A stretch of 64,000 nucleotides of DNA from Conchocele bisecta. Its lineage: Eukaryota; Mollusca; Bivalvia; Lucinida; Thyasiridae. Numbering within the stretch: position 1 is the stretch's first letter; every line of letters begins with the position of its first letter. Below the pieces are notes generated by a model. The model did no database searches and was not told where the DNA came from. It saw only the letters and a list, made by a program, of their open reading frames with translations. The stretch spans positions 55,789,968 through 55,853,967 of the forward strand of contig CM055273.1 in NCBI GenBank assembly GCA_029237695.1, written 5' to 3'. This document shows, one piece after another, positions 54,760 through 64,000 of the stretch. Both the position numbers and the translations under genes were made by a program.

Positions 54760-55313
54760 CCCGTTCAATAGGGGTGACACTGGAATACACATGTAGGATA
54801 TAACGCATAGTGTTTGGAAATAAATAGAGATCTCATGGCGTGTAATGTCCATATTTCACACCACTCGATGAACATATATGTCATATTCGTTGCAAAATTA
54901 TGAATATTCTATTTATGATATACCGCTCCATGGAAATTAGTATTTTTGTTAGACTGTATACGGTAATGAATGTGTATTTACAGCCTATTTGCACTAGGCA
55001 CTGCAGATGCTCGTTATGAATATAGATAGCGAAAGTAGTCGTATTTTCACCGGAAGTTGTTTATTTCATCGATGAGAACATATGCCTTTTATTTACATCG
55101 TATAACTATGTATTCCATGGGTAGGTATATAATAAAGAGATTTATCCCACGTGTGTGAATATGTTTTTCACGTGAGCACACGTGGATTATCGAGTTTCCG
55201 AAAAATATGTTTTTAAATTGTACGGGCTCTAACGTCAACTTGAATGTGCGACCATATCAATATGTTCACATGGAGACTATTACAAGAGTGATGTTTTAAG
55301 CGGAGTAACATGT
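54760..55313. other. No recognised feature
   Basis: A local CACGTGTGTGAATATG/CACGTGAGCACACGTGG cluster of CACGTG hexamers lies at about 55148-55187. No gene. Confidence 0.4.
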
Positions 55314-55319
55314 CATTAG

Positions 55320-55786
55320 TACGGAAGCCCATTAGGGTCACTTCACCTTTTTTTATTTCCATTTATTCAAGATCTTTTCTTGAATTGATCTTTTCTTGAA
55401 TTTTCAAGTTATTTTCTTGAATTTTCGAGATATTTTCTTGAATTTGCAATATACTTTCTTGAATTTTCGAGATCTTTTCTTGACTTTTCAAGATCTTTTC
55501 TTGAATTTTCAAGATCGTTTCTTGAATTTTTTCAAGATCTTTTCTTGAATTTTCAAGATATTTTCTTGAATTTTCAAGGAACTTGAAAATTCAAGAAAAG
55601 ATCTTGAAAAGTCAAGAAAAGATCTCGAAAATTCAAGACAGTATATTGAAAATTCAAGAAAAGATCTCGAAAATTCAAGAAAATAACTTGAAAATTCAAG
55701 AAAAGATCTTGAAAATTCAAGAAATGATCCTGAATAAATGGCCGAAATAAAAAAAAAATGTGAAGTGGCCCTAATGGGCTTCCGTA
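55320..55786. mobile_element. TACGG foldback 6, TTCAAGAAAA repeat type
   Basis: TACGGAAGCCCATTAGGGTC to GGCCCTAATGGGCTTCCGTA, flanked exactly by CATTAG (55314-55319 and 55787-55792). The left arm holds TCTTGAATTTTCAAGA units and the right arm the complement, so the whole 467 bp can fold back. Confidence 0.9.
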
Positions 55787-56051
55787 CATTAGTGATGCGT
55801 AAGCAACGTCACGCAGGTCTCATAGCTAAAAGGAAATCCCATCTTGATAAGGACATACAAAAAGTACTTTGGTTCTCAGATATCGCCGCGTCAGGGCATT
55901 TTATAGACATGTACATGTACAAATGAAAACATATTGTAAATACGATACATGATTGATCAAAAACATTACCCTGCACTGAAAAATATGTTAAATCTCATCA
56001 TGTCTGACGAACATTTGATGATCTCTTATGTCTAAAACAGTAACCGTAGCA

Positions 56052-56208
56052 TATATGAGACACGACAGACGAGTTTGTACCTAAGAACATGTGCGATGTG
56101 TCATGAAAAATATTTACAACATTTACAATAGGTTCCGTAAATGACGTCGGAATTTGACGAAATTTTCATAGTTTCTGTAAATATTTTTCTTGAAAATCGC
56201 ACATGTTC
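56052..56208. mobile_element. Family K MITE, diverged
   Basis: GAGACACGACAGACGAGTTT, AAGAACATGTGCGATG and the complementary ATCGCACATGTTCTTA. Only the broad layout matches other K copies. Confidence 0.5.
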
Positions 56209-56580
56209 TTACTAACATGGGGAGTCAATTTCCAAAACTTTTCGTTTTTTGATCCTGAAGGATCAAGAAACGAAAATATTTGGAAATTGACTTGGCGAGA
56301 TAGCTTGAAAATAATGTAACTAAGAAAACAAAAGTTACATTTTGAAAATCGGTTCACAAATCAAAAAGATATTTTCAAAAAAATCTATTTTAGCCCCCAT
56401 GTTAAATTCCCATAGAAAAATCGTTTTTTCGCAATAAAATCAATATTTGAAACATTTTTTTTTGGGGAGGGTGACATTTTTGTTATTGATACAAAAGTAC
56501 TTATTTTTAAATATTTTTTAGATTTAATGTGTTTAATAGCCAAAAGTTCGTCGGCAGCAAAATGTGGAACAGACAGTAGG
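56209..56580. mobile_element. Family B element, right part
   Basis: AAAATCGTTTTTTCGCAATA, TTAATGTGTTTAATAGCC and GTTCGTCGGCAGC, ending TGTGGAACAGACAGTA. It abuts a K element, and a CCTGAAGGATC hairpin lies at 56246-56278. Confidence 0.65.
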
Positions 56581-56832
56581 CACAGGGCTACTAAAAAAAT
56601 TCCATTGTATTCAATATGTATAGATAGAGGCAAGGGGAGACACTAACAAGTGTGATGAAATACTAATCTGTATTCTGTCTAATATTAATCAATATTGGTG
56701 CAATTTCTGGCATATCTATTTGGAGTAAACTTATAATAAACAGAATGTCACCTTCAATTACAACCCAGATGTGTTAAAACATACAAAATAATGCTTTTAA
56801 TTTGTTTTACTGCAGATTTCTTTTGCCTGTCC

Positions 56833-56945
56833 AGGCTACTTCCGGTTTATAGCAAAGCGTTTGTAACAAACGATTTGATTGGTTGATAAAATATTTCAAC
56901 CAATCAAATCGTCCGTTGCAAATTTTAGCTCAACCGGAAGTGAGT
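56833..56945. repeat. 113-bp hairpin
   Basis: ACTTCCGGTTTATAGCAAA...ACGATTTGATTGGTTGA pairs with TCAACCAATCAAATCGT...AACCGGAAGT. Confidence 0.8.
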
Positions 56946-57081
56946 GGGACACTGAAATGAAATCTCGATTCAGGCTTTAGTGTCTGGCCTTCTGTTATAC
57001 TACATGAATTCAAGTGGGTGGGGGATATTCAACATTGCCTGTGACAGTAGGTACTACACAATCATGTGGCGTGTCTCATAT

Positions 57082-58684
57082 ACGGGGCGCCAAGTGGGAC
57101 ATGGCTCAATTTTGTCAACAAAATTCATTTTTGTGCCACAAAATTCAATTCTGTGTCACAAAATTCACTTTTGTGCCACAGAATTCAATTCTGTGTCACA
57201 AAATTCAATTCTGTGCCACAGAATTCAATTCTGTGTCACAAAATTCACTTTTGTTTCACAAAATTCACTTTTGTTTCACAAAATTCACTTTTGTGCCACA
57301 AAATTCAATTCTGTGCCACAGAATTCAATTCTGTGTCACAAAATTCAATTCTGTCAATTCTGTACACGCATGTAAGAAGGACTACCATTGGTCAGAAACT
57401 GCACTGGAGAAATGGGTCACGGTCGCCGATCTACACATTCAATGTCGATGATTTATTTCTCATTCTGCCGATGATTCATTTCTCATTCTGCCATTTTGCT
57501 TCAACTATCTTCAAACAGTCAAACGTTGACAAACCCATTCGTATTTAAACTCATTTGCGTTATAATTGTACACATAATTCATGTACATGTAGATCTCCCG
57601 CGAGTACTGACGTCATTTAGTGTGTATCGCAAGGTACATTTGCCCCAGTTAAATCAATAATACACGCGCTGTTGCCTGTGTTCTGACTGCTGTCTGTGTT
57701 TATAAACAGAATGTGTGTATTGGGCCATTTGAGGAAACCATTTGTAGCATTTGTGTAGATACCATGGATACATGTACTAAGATGGTGTATACTGTAAATA
57801 ATGCATGTAGACACATAGTTGCGAACACGTAACTTCGCAACTAGTAGACACAGATCCAATACCATTTGTTTCACAAGGTTAGATCTACTGTTAGAATACG
57901 ACGTCATCTAATGTCATTTTCGAGCATAAAACGTTACCTGATAAATAGAATACCAGGCTAGTGTATTTTAATATCAAGTTTATCAGGCTCGGCTCGGAAA
58001 CGGTAGGAATTCCTCGGTAAGCCTCGGAATTCCTACGCGTTTCCTAGCCTTGCCTGATAAACTTGATATCAAAATACACTAGCCTGGTATTCTCTATATA
58101 TGGGCATGCTCTCAGGTCTAGTTATGTCCCGGCTACTTTATGTTTGACCCTGTTTACATAATTGAGGGAAAATTCTGAATATGTTTCTTATTTCTCCTTC
58201 AAAGTATATATGCTTATATGGTGTGACTACTCATTTGTAATCATAATATAACCAAAATAACTGTCCATAAAGAAGTATAATATTGATATATTGGGTTATA
58301 TTTTCGCATTGAAATATTTAAACCTGCAAGTGTACTCCACCATCTAGTAAAATGGACTAAGACCGATCTCAACAAATCAACGTAGAGATGACATAGACTA
58401 TCCTACGCAAACTAATTATTGTGGACAAAAATGAATTCTGTCCTACAAAACTGAATTTTCTTCACAAAACTCAATTCTGTCTTACAAAATTGAATCCTTT
58501 ATAACAAAAATGAATTTTGTATACGAAACGTATGCAGAATTGAATTTTGTGACACAGAATTGAATTTTGTGACACAGAATTGACAGAATTGAATTTTGTG
58601 ACACAGAATTGAATTTTGTAATTTTTAGTGTTACAAAACTCAATTTTGTACACATAATTAACCTGTCCTGCATGGCGCCCCGTA
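57082..58684. mobile_element. TACGG foldback 7, 1.6 kb with CACAAAATTCAATTCTGT repeats
   Basis: ACGGGGCGCCAAGTGGGACA at the left and TGCATGGCGCCCCGTA at the right. TCATAT flanks both sides (57076-57081 and 58685-58690). The left arm (57100-57355) has about twelve 20-bp units of CACAAAATTCAATTCTGTG type. The right arm (58430-58645) has inverted GAATTGAATTTTGTGACACA units. The 1-kb spacer is mostly unique but contains a family J element. The left first T overlaps the duplication. NSVSQNSILC ORFs come from the array. Confidence 0.8.
57948..58092. mobile_element. Family J palindromic MITE, best copy
   Basis: GAATACCAGGCTAGTGTATT to its complement AATACACTAGCCTGGTATTC. The inner arms TATCAAGTTTATCAGG surround CGGAAACGGTAGGAATTCC. 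It lies in the spacer of the 1.6-kb foldback. A fragment of this family also lies at 62843-62880. Confidence 0.85.
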
Positions 58685-58777
58685 TCATATGTGAACCACA
58701 TGTTTATTGGACATGCAAAATGCATCTGGCGACTTAACAAACTCAGGGACGAAAATGTTTTGAAAACTATCCACCCT

Positions 58778-58877
58778 GCCACGTCACATTCCGCAAACCC
58801 CGTGTTTGAGAACCAAAGTATTTATTTGCCACGTCACATTCCGCAAACCCCGTGTTTGAGAACCAAAGTATTTATTT
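58778..58877. repeat. Exact 50-bp tandem duplication
   Basis: Units 58778-58827 and 58828-58877 both start GCCACGTCACATTCCGCAAA and end GTATTTATTT with no differences seen. Confidence 0.95.
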
Positions 58878-58970
58878 GGCCTATGGTATATTTAACCCTT
58901 ACTACGCTGAATTAAATGTTGTCTGCTGGAAATGGTTTATTTTCAATATTTCTCGACAAAAACCTGGTTT

Positions 58971-59026
58971 TGACAGCACATGAGAATCGTCTCCAGAGGA
59001 GACGATTCTCATGTACTGTCAAAACC
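58971..59026. repeat. Hairpin GAGAATCGTCTCC, second copy
   Basis: TGACAGCACATGAGAATCGT pairs with ACGATTCTCATGTACTGTCA. It corresponds to 3459-3489. Confidence 0.8.
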
Positions 59027-59338
59027 AGTTTTTTGTTAAGAATTAAAGCAAAAATGAAAAACAGCTGATGGCAATTTTCGTCAACAGCGTAGGAAGGGTT
59101 AAATATACTATAAATCTATCCTATGCTCGGCACAGGTTAACCGTTCCAATATGGCGGGAAACTATCAGTGCAATTATGTCAATTGAAATCGCGCCTACAC
59201 GCATCACATTTCGGTGTTTTCTCCGAATTTGTAATTTGAGTGTCTTCTCCAATTGCCATAAAAACAGCTAACGATACTACTGAGGCTAAAACCAGTCACA
59301 GCTTTGATGATTCCAATTTCGGTTTAGATTATGTAGTA

Positions 59339-59550
59339 CAGTGGAACCTTCCTAAACGGACACCAAAACAATATATGTGATCTCATTTTGATGGGTTTGT
59401 TGGAACGCATCTCAGATATTAATGCATGTTCATGATTGCAAAAGACATATATATGTCCCAGAATGGTCAGATGCCCGATTTACAGTGGAACATATCTAAT
59501 CCGGACACCCTGGAACCTCCCAGGGTGTCCGGTTTAGAGAGGTTTCACTG
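59339..59550. mobile_element. Family T MITE with TA flanks, reverse orientation
   Basis: TA CAGTGGAACCTTCCTAAACG to TTTAGAGAGGTTTCACTG TA; the mini-palindrome module is on the right. Confidence 0.85.
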
Positions 59551-59639
59551 TATGTGATTGCTGCATTGTTATATACACAGTTTCCGGATCATGCAAATGC
59601 ATTTCAAATATTGTATTTAAAATGCTAAAATCAATATGT

Positions 59640-59786
59640 TTTTGAAAGTAATGTTCATATTTTTGAAAACAAAAAACACCCCCTTTTCGTAAATGGACTA
59701 GTCTGAAAATTATTTTGTGACATTTGGATTGGTTGCAAAATTAACGTGTCAAAATCCATTCCAGTTACTTAGGGGTGAAAGGGTTA
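59640..59786. mobile_element. TTAA-type MITE, right part only
   Basis: ACACCCCCTTTTCGTAAATG, TTGTGACATTTGGATTGG and the end TTAGGGGTGAAAGGGTTAA. Confidence 0.7.
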
Positions 59787-59847
59787 ATAACATTTGATTG
59801 CATATGGGTCATACTCATAATAAACCTGTTTTATTTCTGACTGGAAA

Positions 59848-60050
59848 ATGGAGCTTATGGGTTATGCAACCAGTGTAGATCCGCACAGTCTGATCAGGAT
59901 CTTCACTGTTCGCCATTACACCAATAGAACACTCGTCATGCTTCTTATAAGCAATTTATATCGTTTTCAGGCTAAAAGTACATGAGTGTGCTATTTGATC
60001 ACGAGCCACACTGGTTACAAATCCCATTAGCCCCATTTCTCCAGTCACAG
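59848..60050. mobile_element. Family D MITE
   Basis: CTGACTGGAAAATGGAGC to CATTTCTCCAGTCACAGC, with TCCGCACAGTCTGATCAGGA. A further degraded D fragment follows at about 60060-60230. Confidence 0.75.
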
Positions 60051-60344
60051 CGTCACATGACTAGTGTAGATTCTGATCAGCTGTCACTCATTCAGCCTGG
60101 TCATATGTCAAAGTGGTTGCTGTCTGCAATAAGAGAAGACTCGATTAGACAGTGTATACCCTGATCAGACTACTTGTACTTATATTCATAGGCTGATGTG
60201 GATCTGCATTGCCAATACGCCCGGTTTTGTCAGATCGCAAATATGTCACAAATGCATTTTACACCTGTTGCCAAGGGCACTAGTCCAAGGGAGACAACTC
60301 TCAAGTTTTAGTTTTAGCTATCACAGAGTTTCTGTTCACGCATA

Positions 60345-60740
60345 TTGTTATGCCACCGCAACGATAGTTGTCGGTGGCATATAGTGTTTACCCTGTCCGT
60401 CTGTCCGTCTGTCCGTCTGTCAGTAGACAATTTTCATTGTCCGGCGAACTACTTCTACAGTTTTTTGCCGATTCTCTTCATATGTATACATCCCAACCAT
60501 CAAGTGCAAGAGTACGTAACGTAAAATATTCGCTGTCCCACCGATCCATCCGCAGTTATGCCCTTTTTTCAACTATGAACACATGTTTTTCCTTGCCCGG
60601 CGAACTACTTTTACAGTTTTTGGCCGATTCTCTTCTTACTCGGTATACATCCCCACCATACAGTGCGTAACGTAAACACGTTTGCTGTCCCACCGATGCA
60701 TCCGGAGTTATGCCTCTTTTTTCCACTCTGAAAATCACAC
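60345..60740. repeat. Internally duplicated repeat with CTGTCCGT run
   Basis: An inverted TATGCCACCGCAACGATAG / TCGGTGGCATA pair opens the block, followed by four CTGTCCGT units at about 60388-60420. Then a unit of roughly 185 bp occurs twice: CCGGCGAACTACTTCTACAG, TTTTTGCCGATTCTCTTC and TCCCACCGATCCATCCGCAG versus later variants. Confidence 0.65.
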
Positions 60741-61226
60741 ATTTGGCTTGTATACATTTGTATTTTGTATTTATGGCACTCACTCAATGATTGCTGTTGC
60801 ATTCATGAATGCTCAACAGCGGTGGCATTTTGCTTTACAAACAATGTTCTACTTCATTTGCTAAACGGTCAAATCGGTATAGGGTTCCGCTAAGGCCATC
60901 ATAAAAATATCGGTTCGATACCACGATAACGATAGCACGATAATACGATGATACGATGGCGAGTACTACACGAAAACTCGATAGTCGGTAGGTCGGTCGG
61001 TCATAATTATAGATAGCTGGAAGAATGATATTTACGTCATATTATGATGTTGTGCTTATTCAATACATATAATCTAGCATGGTGTTGCTTTACCATGATA
61101 TTTCATATACCCGTTGCCTGATTGTATATGAAACGAGGCATAGCCTCTTATGAAACCGGTAAACTCGTTTAATACATATCATATTAAATCATCTGGCATG
61201 TAAGTTACTTTATACATTACAATTAA

Positions 61227-61287
61227 TGTATTTACATTTATTGAGCATAGGCTGCGTATGCAGCCTATGCTCAATAAATGTAAATCC
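61227..61287. repeat. Solo P-family central hairpin
   Basis: TTTACATTTATTGAGCATAG, GCTGCGTATGCAGC and complement; the P outer arms are absent. Confidence 0.8.
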
Positions 61288-61375
61288 ATACTATTTAAAT
61301 AGCCTCTGACATTTCTTTCAAAATCACCAAACTCGTTAAATAAATGTCAGGAATGATCATCACTTATGTAAGATA

Positions 61376-61589
61376 CAGTGCAACCTCGCTAAACCTGACA
61401 CCCTGGTAGGTCCCCAGAGGATCCGGTTTAGCGAGGTTTCACTGTAAATCAGGCATTTGATCATTCCGAGCCATAGTTGTGTGCTATGCGATCACGGACA
61501 GATATTATCACCTGAGATAAATGACCCAAAACCCATCAAAATTATGATCACATATGTTTCTTTTTGTCCGGTTTAGAGAGGTTCCACTG
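61376..61589. mobile_element. Family T MITE with TA flanks
   Basis: TA CAGTGCAACCTCGCTAAACC to GGTTTAGAGAGGTTCCACTG TA, 214 bp, two-module. Confidence 0.85.
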
Positions 61590-61762
61590 TACTGTATGCA
61601 TGTCAATTAAATAACAATTACACTGTGATACATTACAATTAACTAGTGTTCGCTTTGCTTATCCCTATGAGAAGTGTCATAAATCTTCTTGATGGTATTG
61701 TAATTGGTGTTATTATCATTATAATGCCATCATTAACACATAATATTATACGTAGTATAATA

Positions 61763-62243
61763 CACAGGCATTCGGCGTGTTTCGGTTTCATCGGTATAAC
61801 TGTATATATAATATGTGCACAAGGCTTCTAAATTTGGTCGGACACGACCTCGTATCGCAACACATTCCGCGATTTTATATGGGAATATTGGAAAGTGCAC
61901 ATGTTCATTTGAGATTATTATCTTGCTAAAATAAAATAGTTAGAACATATGTATGCAAATAATATCGAATTACAGCTCCTTTTCCTAGGTGGGACACAAC
62001 CTCGTATCATAACACATGAAATAATGTGTTTAAGGCTCTAACGTCAATATTGTAGTGGCAAGTTCATATGATAATTTGAGAATTATCGATATCCTGCAGA
62101 AATATATAGAATGCATAGAAAATTGCAAGCTTAAACATGTTATTTTGTTATGATACGAGGTAGTGTCCGACCAAAGTTAGAAGCCTTGTTCATATATATA
62201 GAGTTATACCGATGAAAGCCGAAACACGCCGAATGCCTGTGGT
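61763..62243. mobile_element. Family M element, 480 bp
   Basis: CACAGGCATTCGGCGTGTTT to ACACGCCGAATGCCTGTG. Inner pairs: TCATCGGTATAACT/AGTTATACCGATGA, AAGGCTTCTAA/TTAGAAGCCTT and GGTCGGACACGACCTCGTAT/ATACGAGGTAGTGTCCGACC. The interior has TTTAAGGCTCTAACGTCAAT. Confidence 0.8.
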
Positions 62244-62283
62244 ATTAATCAATACAATGGTTGATATTGACTACTACGATCAG

Positions 62284-62525
62284 GCGCGGATCCAGGATTT
62301 CGGGTTAGGGGGGGCGTAACTATTTTGCAATACTATTAGTCAAGTATTGCAAAATAGTCGACCGAGCGGAGCGGAGCGGAGCGGAGCGGAGCGGAAAAAT
62401 GCATGGAATACATGGCACTTGGCATGAAACGTGCCTTGTAACTGGTAAAAAATCTTTACTCGGCGAATTTTAGGGGGGCACGCGCCGGGTCCGCCCCCCC
62501 CCCCCTCCCTGAATCCGCCCATGAC
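62284..62525 (-). mobile_element. C/G-rich repeat, second copy, with CGGAG microsatellite
   Basis: GCGCGGATCCAGGATTTCGG at the left; GCCTTGTAACTGGTAAAAA, TTTACTCGGCGAATTTTAGG and CCCTGAATCCGCCC at the right. A GCGGA pentamer repeats about six times at 62364-62394. Inverse of 18805-19127. Confidence 0.7.
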
Positions 62526-62678
62526 GATCCATATTGAGTTACAAATTGGGGATCCGTCAATAAATTCTTCAATCATTATATCGTATTGGGAATATGACTC
62601 CATATTGGCTCCGTAATTATGGCCAATTTTCAGCGCCAATCAAGCAGAGAATCGCAAATTAGGGAAAATATTGATCTG

Positions 62679-62789
62679 ACCCGGATGTAGTTGCGAACAA
62701 TAACTCTTGCAATCTACTCCCGTACAGTCCGTAGCCAGACGGTACGAGAGTTGATTACATGAGTTACTGTTCGCAACTAATCCGGATGA
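62679..62789. repeat. Long hairpin
   Basis: ATCCGGATTAGTTGCGAACAG-type right arm pairs with the left arm CCGGATGTAGTTGCGAACAA. The inner arms GCAATCTACTCCCGTAC and GTACGAGAGTTGATTAC pair imperfectly. Confidence 0.75.
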
Positions 62790-63094
62790 TTTAATACAAT
62801 GATAATGATATATATTCAACGTTACGTGAAAAATATAATGTCATGCTAGTGTATTTTGATATCAAGTTTATCAGGCAAGGCGATCATGCTTGCTTTGCAA
62901 TCTCCTGTGACATTCGCGTGTTGGGGACTTTGTTGGTGTTTGTGTTCTATGACGCATTTGTTCTGTCGTTCGCCTTATATGTTACCCATTTCGTATGGGT
63001 TCACATTTCATTGGTGGAATCGTATACCGCCTTATAATGCACCGCGATATCAATTGATACACTGTGGTTAATACCATTGTATGCTTGCCTGTTT

Positions 63095-63270
63095 TGTAGG
63101 TCATATAAAAGTACATGCCGACTCAGTAGGCACAAATTGTTCTTTATAGGAATTAAATCAGTGTATAATTGTGTCACTATTCCACCAGTTCTAAATAATA
63201 CCAGTGCCCGCTATACAGATATAATCATTTAGTAATATGTATTTTACTGATAGTGACTCGCGGTGGTATG
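63095..63270. mobile_element. Family G fragment, inverted
   Basis: AAAGTACATGCCGACTCAGT, TTATAGGAATTAAATCAGTG, TATTCCACCAGTTCTAAATA and a TATACAGATATAATCATTTA run correspond to the right half of 26702-27411 in reverse. Confidence 0.7.
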
Positions 63271-63596
63271 AGGCTATTTTTATTTAATTACGTATTTATA
63301 CTACATTGCAATTAAATGCGTTACCAGAACAGATTATAAAGTATGATCAATGCACATCAAAAAATAAATACAGAGAATAAATAGTAATGTCCGTTAACAT
63401 TTTAAAGAAACACGGTTATCGCCTCTAATATCAGTGTTGAAATTTACGTCTGATATAAAATGTATAATAATGCCAATCAATACGTGGGATAATGGTGAAT
63501 TAATGTTTCTTTTGCCGGCAAATGCATATCTAAAGATGTATTATACAGCTCAGTAAATGCAACAGGCGATGGTTTTATTCCTTAAATGTGACCCGT

Positions 63597-63830
63597 AGCC
63601 CTAGTTCAGCTTGTGCATCCCCGCACGCTTGGTCTCAATTCTGTTGGGATGAATTGTGGCCTGACTTCCAATCCGGATGTTGTGGGTTCAAACCTCGCCT
63701 TATGCCTAAAAAACTTTCATAGTATTTCCATCCCAATGGTCTGTCGGACGAGACTTTACACTTTGGTCCCGTCTCTATATGACCCTAGCTGTTGGTGGGA
63801 CGTAAAACCCATTCACTTTCACTTTTGTTT
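63597..63830 (+). mobile_element. tRNA-related SINE, family S2, fullest copy
   Basis: GTTGTGGGTTCAAACCTCGC carries the B box. Then TCATAGTATTTCCATCC, CGGACGAGACTTTACAC, GGTCCCGTCTCTATATGACC, TAGCTGTTGGTGGGACGTAA and AACCCATTCACTTTCAC. The 5' part (CCTAGTTCAGCTTG) may be the A box region but is not certain. Confidence 0.7.
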
Positions 63831-64000
63831 CAATTATGCTAATTAATAAGCTGTATAGTATCCATTTGATCGAAAATATAGTTTCTAATATTCTAGCAGA
63901 TAGATACTGTCCCGGGATTTTTCGGTCCGTGTTATTTGTGATTCTGTTTTGTAGTGCACATATTCCTGATGTACATTGTAACCCTTAAGCCAAATACAAT

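Noticed and set aside
56980..57548. Three overlapping ORFs with FVTKFNSVSQNS repeats
   Set aside because: All three frames of a 20-bp tandem array inside a TACGG foldback; no independent coding evidence.

Overview
The window looks like non-coding DNA from an animal nuclear genome, most likely a marine invertebrate and plausibly a bivalve mollusc. That is inference from AT-rich sequence, no bacterial-style genes, degraded metazoan LINEs, tRNA-derived SINEs and very dense palindromic DNA-transposon relics. I found no convincing host exon, rRNA or functional tRNA. Nearly all translated ORFs are short and fall inside repeats.

Layout. 0-7 kb holds palindromic MITEs, including a two-palindrome composite present twice in opposite orientation (958-1215, 4822-5080), a 46-nt C run, the first of seven 'TACGG' foldbacks (5362-5634) and two nested insertions. 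7-22 kb is a mosaic of MITE families named here by their ends: T (CAGTGGAACC ends, TA target duplications), P (TTTCACTAAACTTCG ends), K (CATGGCGTGTCTC ends), TTAA-flanked families and long perfect hairpins. 22.8-23.9 kb is a 35-bp minisatellite. 25.45-26.6 kb is a 5'-truncated LINE with an intact 348-codon ORF. 26.7-27.4 kb is a TTAA-flanked element. 37.4-39.3 kb is a broken L1/Tx1-like LINE. 42.3-43.3 kb is a roughly 150-bp tandem array. 46.27-46.46 kb is a nearly perfect 30-bp array. 52-64 kb returns to foldbacks, T elements and SINEs.

Two items stand out. First, 47257-51744 is a 4.5-kb decayed DNA transposon with imperfect terminal inverted repeats of about 115 bp and subterminal AAGATGGCCGCC-type motifs. 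It carries one broken reading frame whose C-terminal part has FEN1/XPG-like acidic motifs (EEADAR, SNDTD, TGDD) followed by a cysteine cluster. It sits inside a split copy of a smaller MITE, so the insertion can be read directly. Second, seven foldback elements with unrelated interiors share TACGG...CCGTA ends. Five are flanked by exact 6-bp duplications, one by a 5/6 match and one by a 4/6 match. Each is filled with short tandem repeats in inverted arms. They look like one mobilisation system that spreads different minisatellites.

The elements do not form a host pathway. Their relations are insertional: P elements sit in TTAA and R elements, a CATATG-rich element sits in a D element, and the large transposon sits in a D element. 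This gives a partial relative chronology. Family letters are labels for this report only, and family assignments rest on termini and duplications read by eye.
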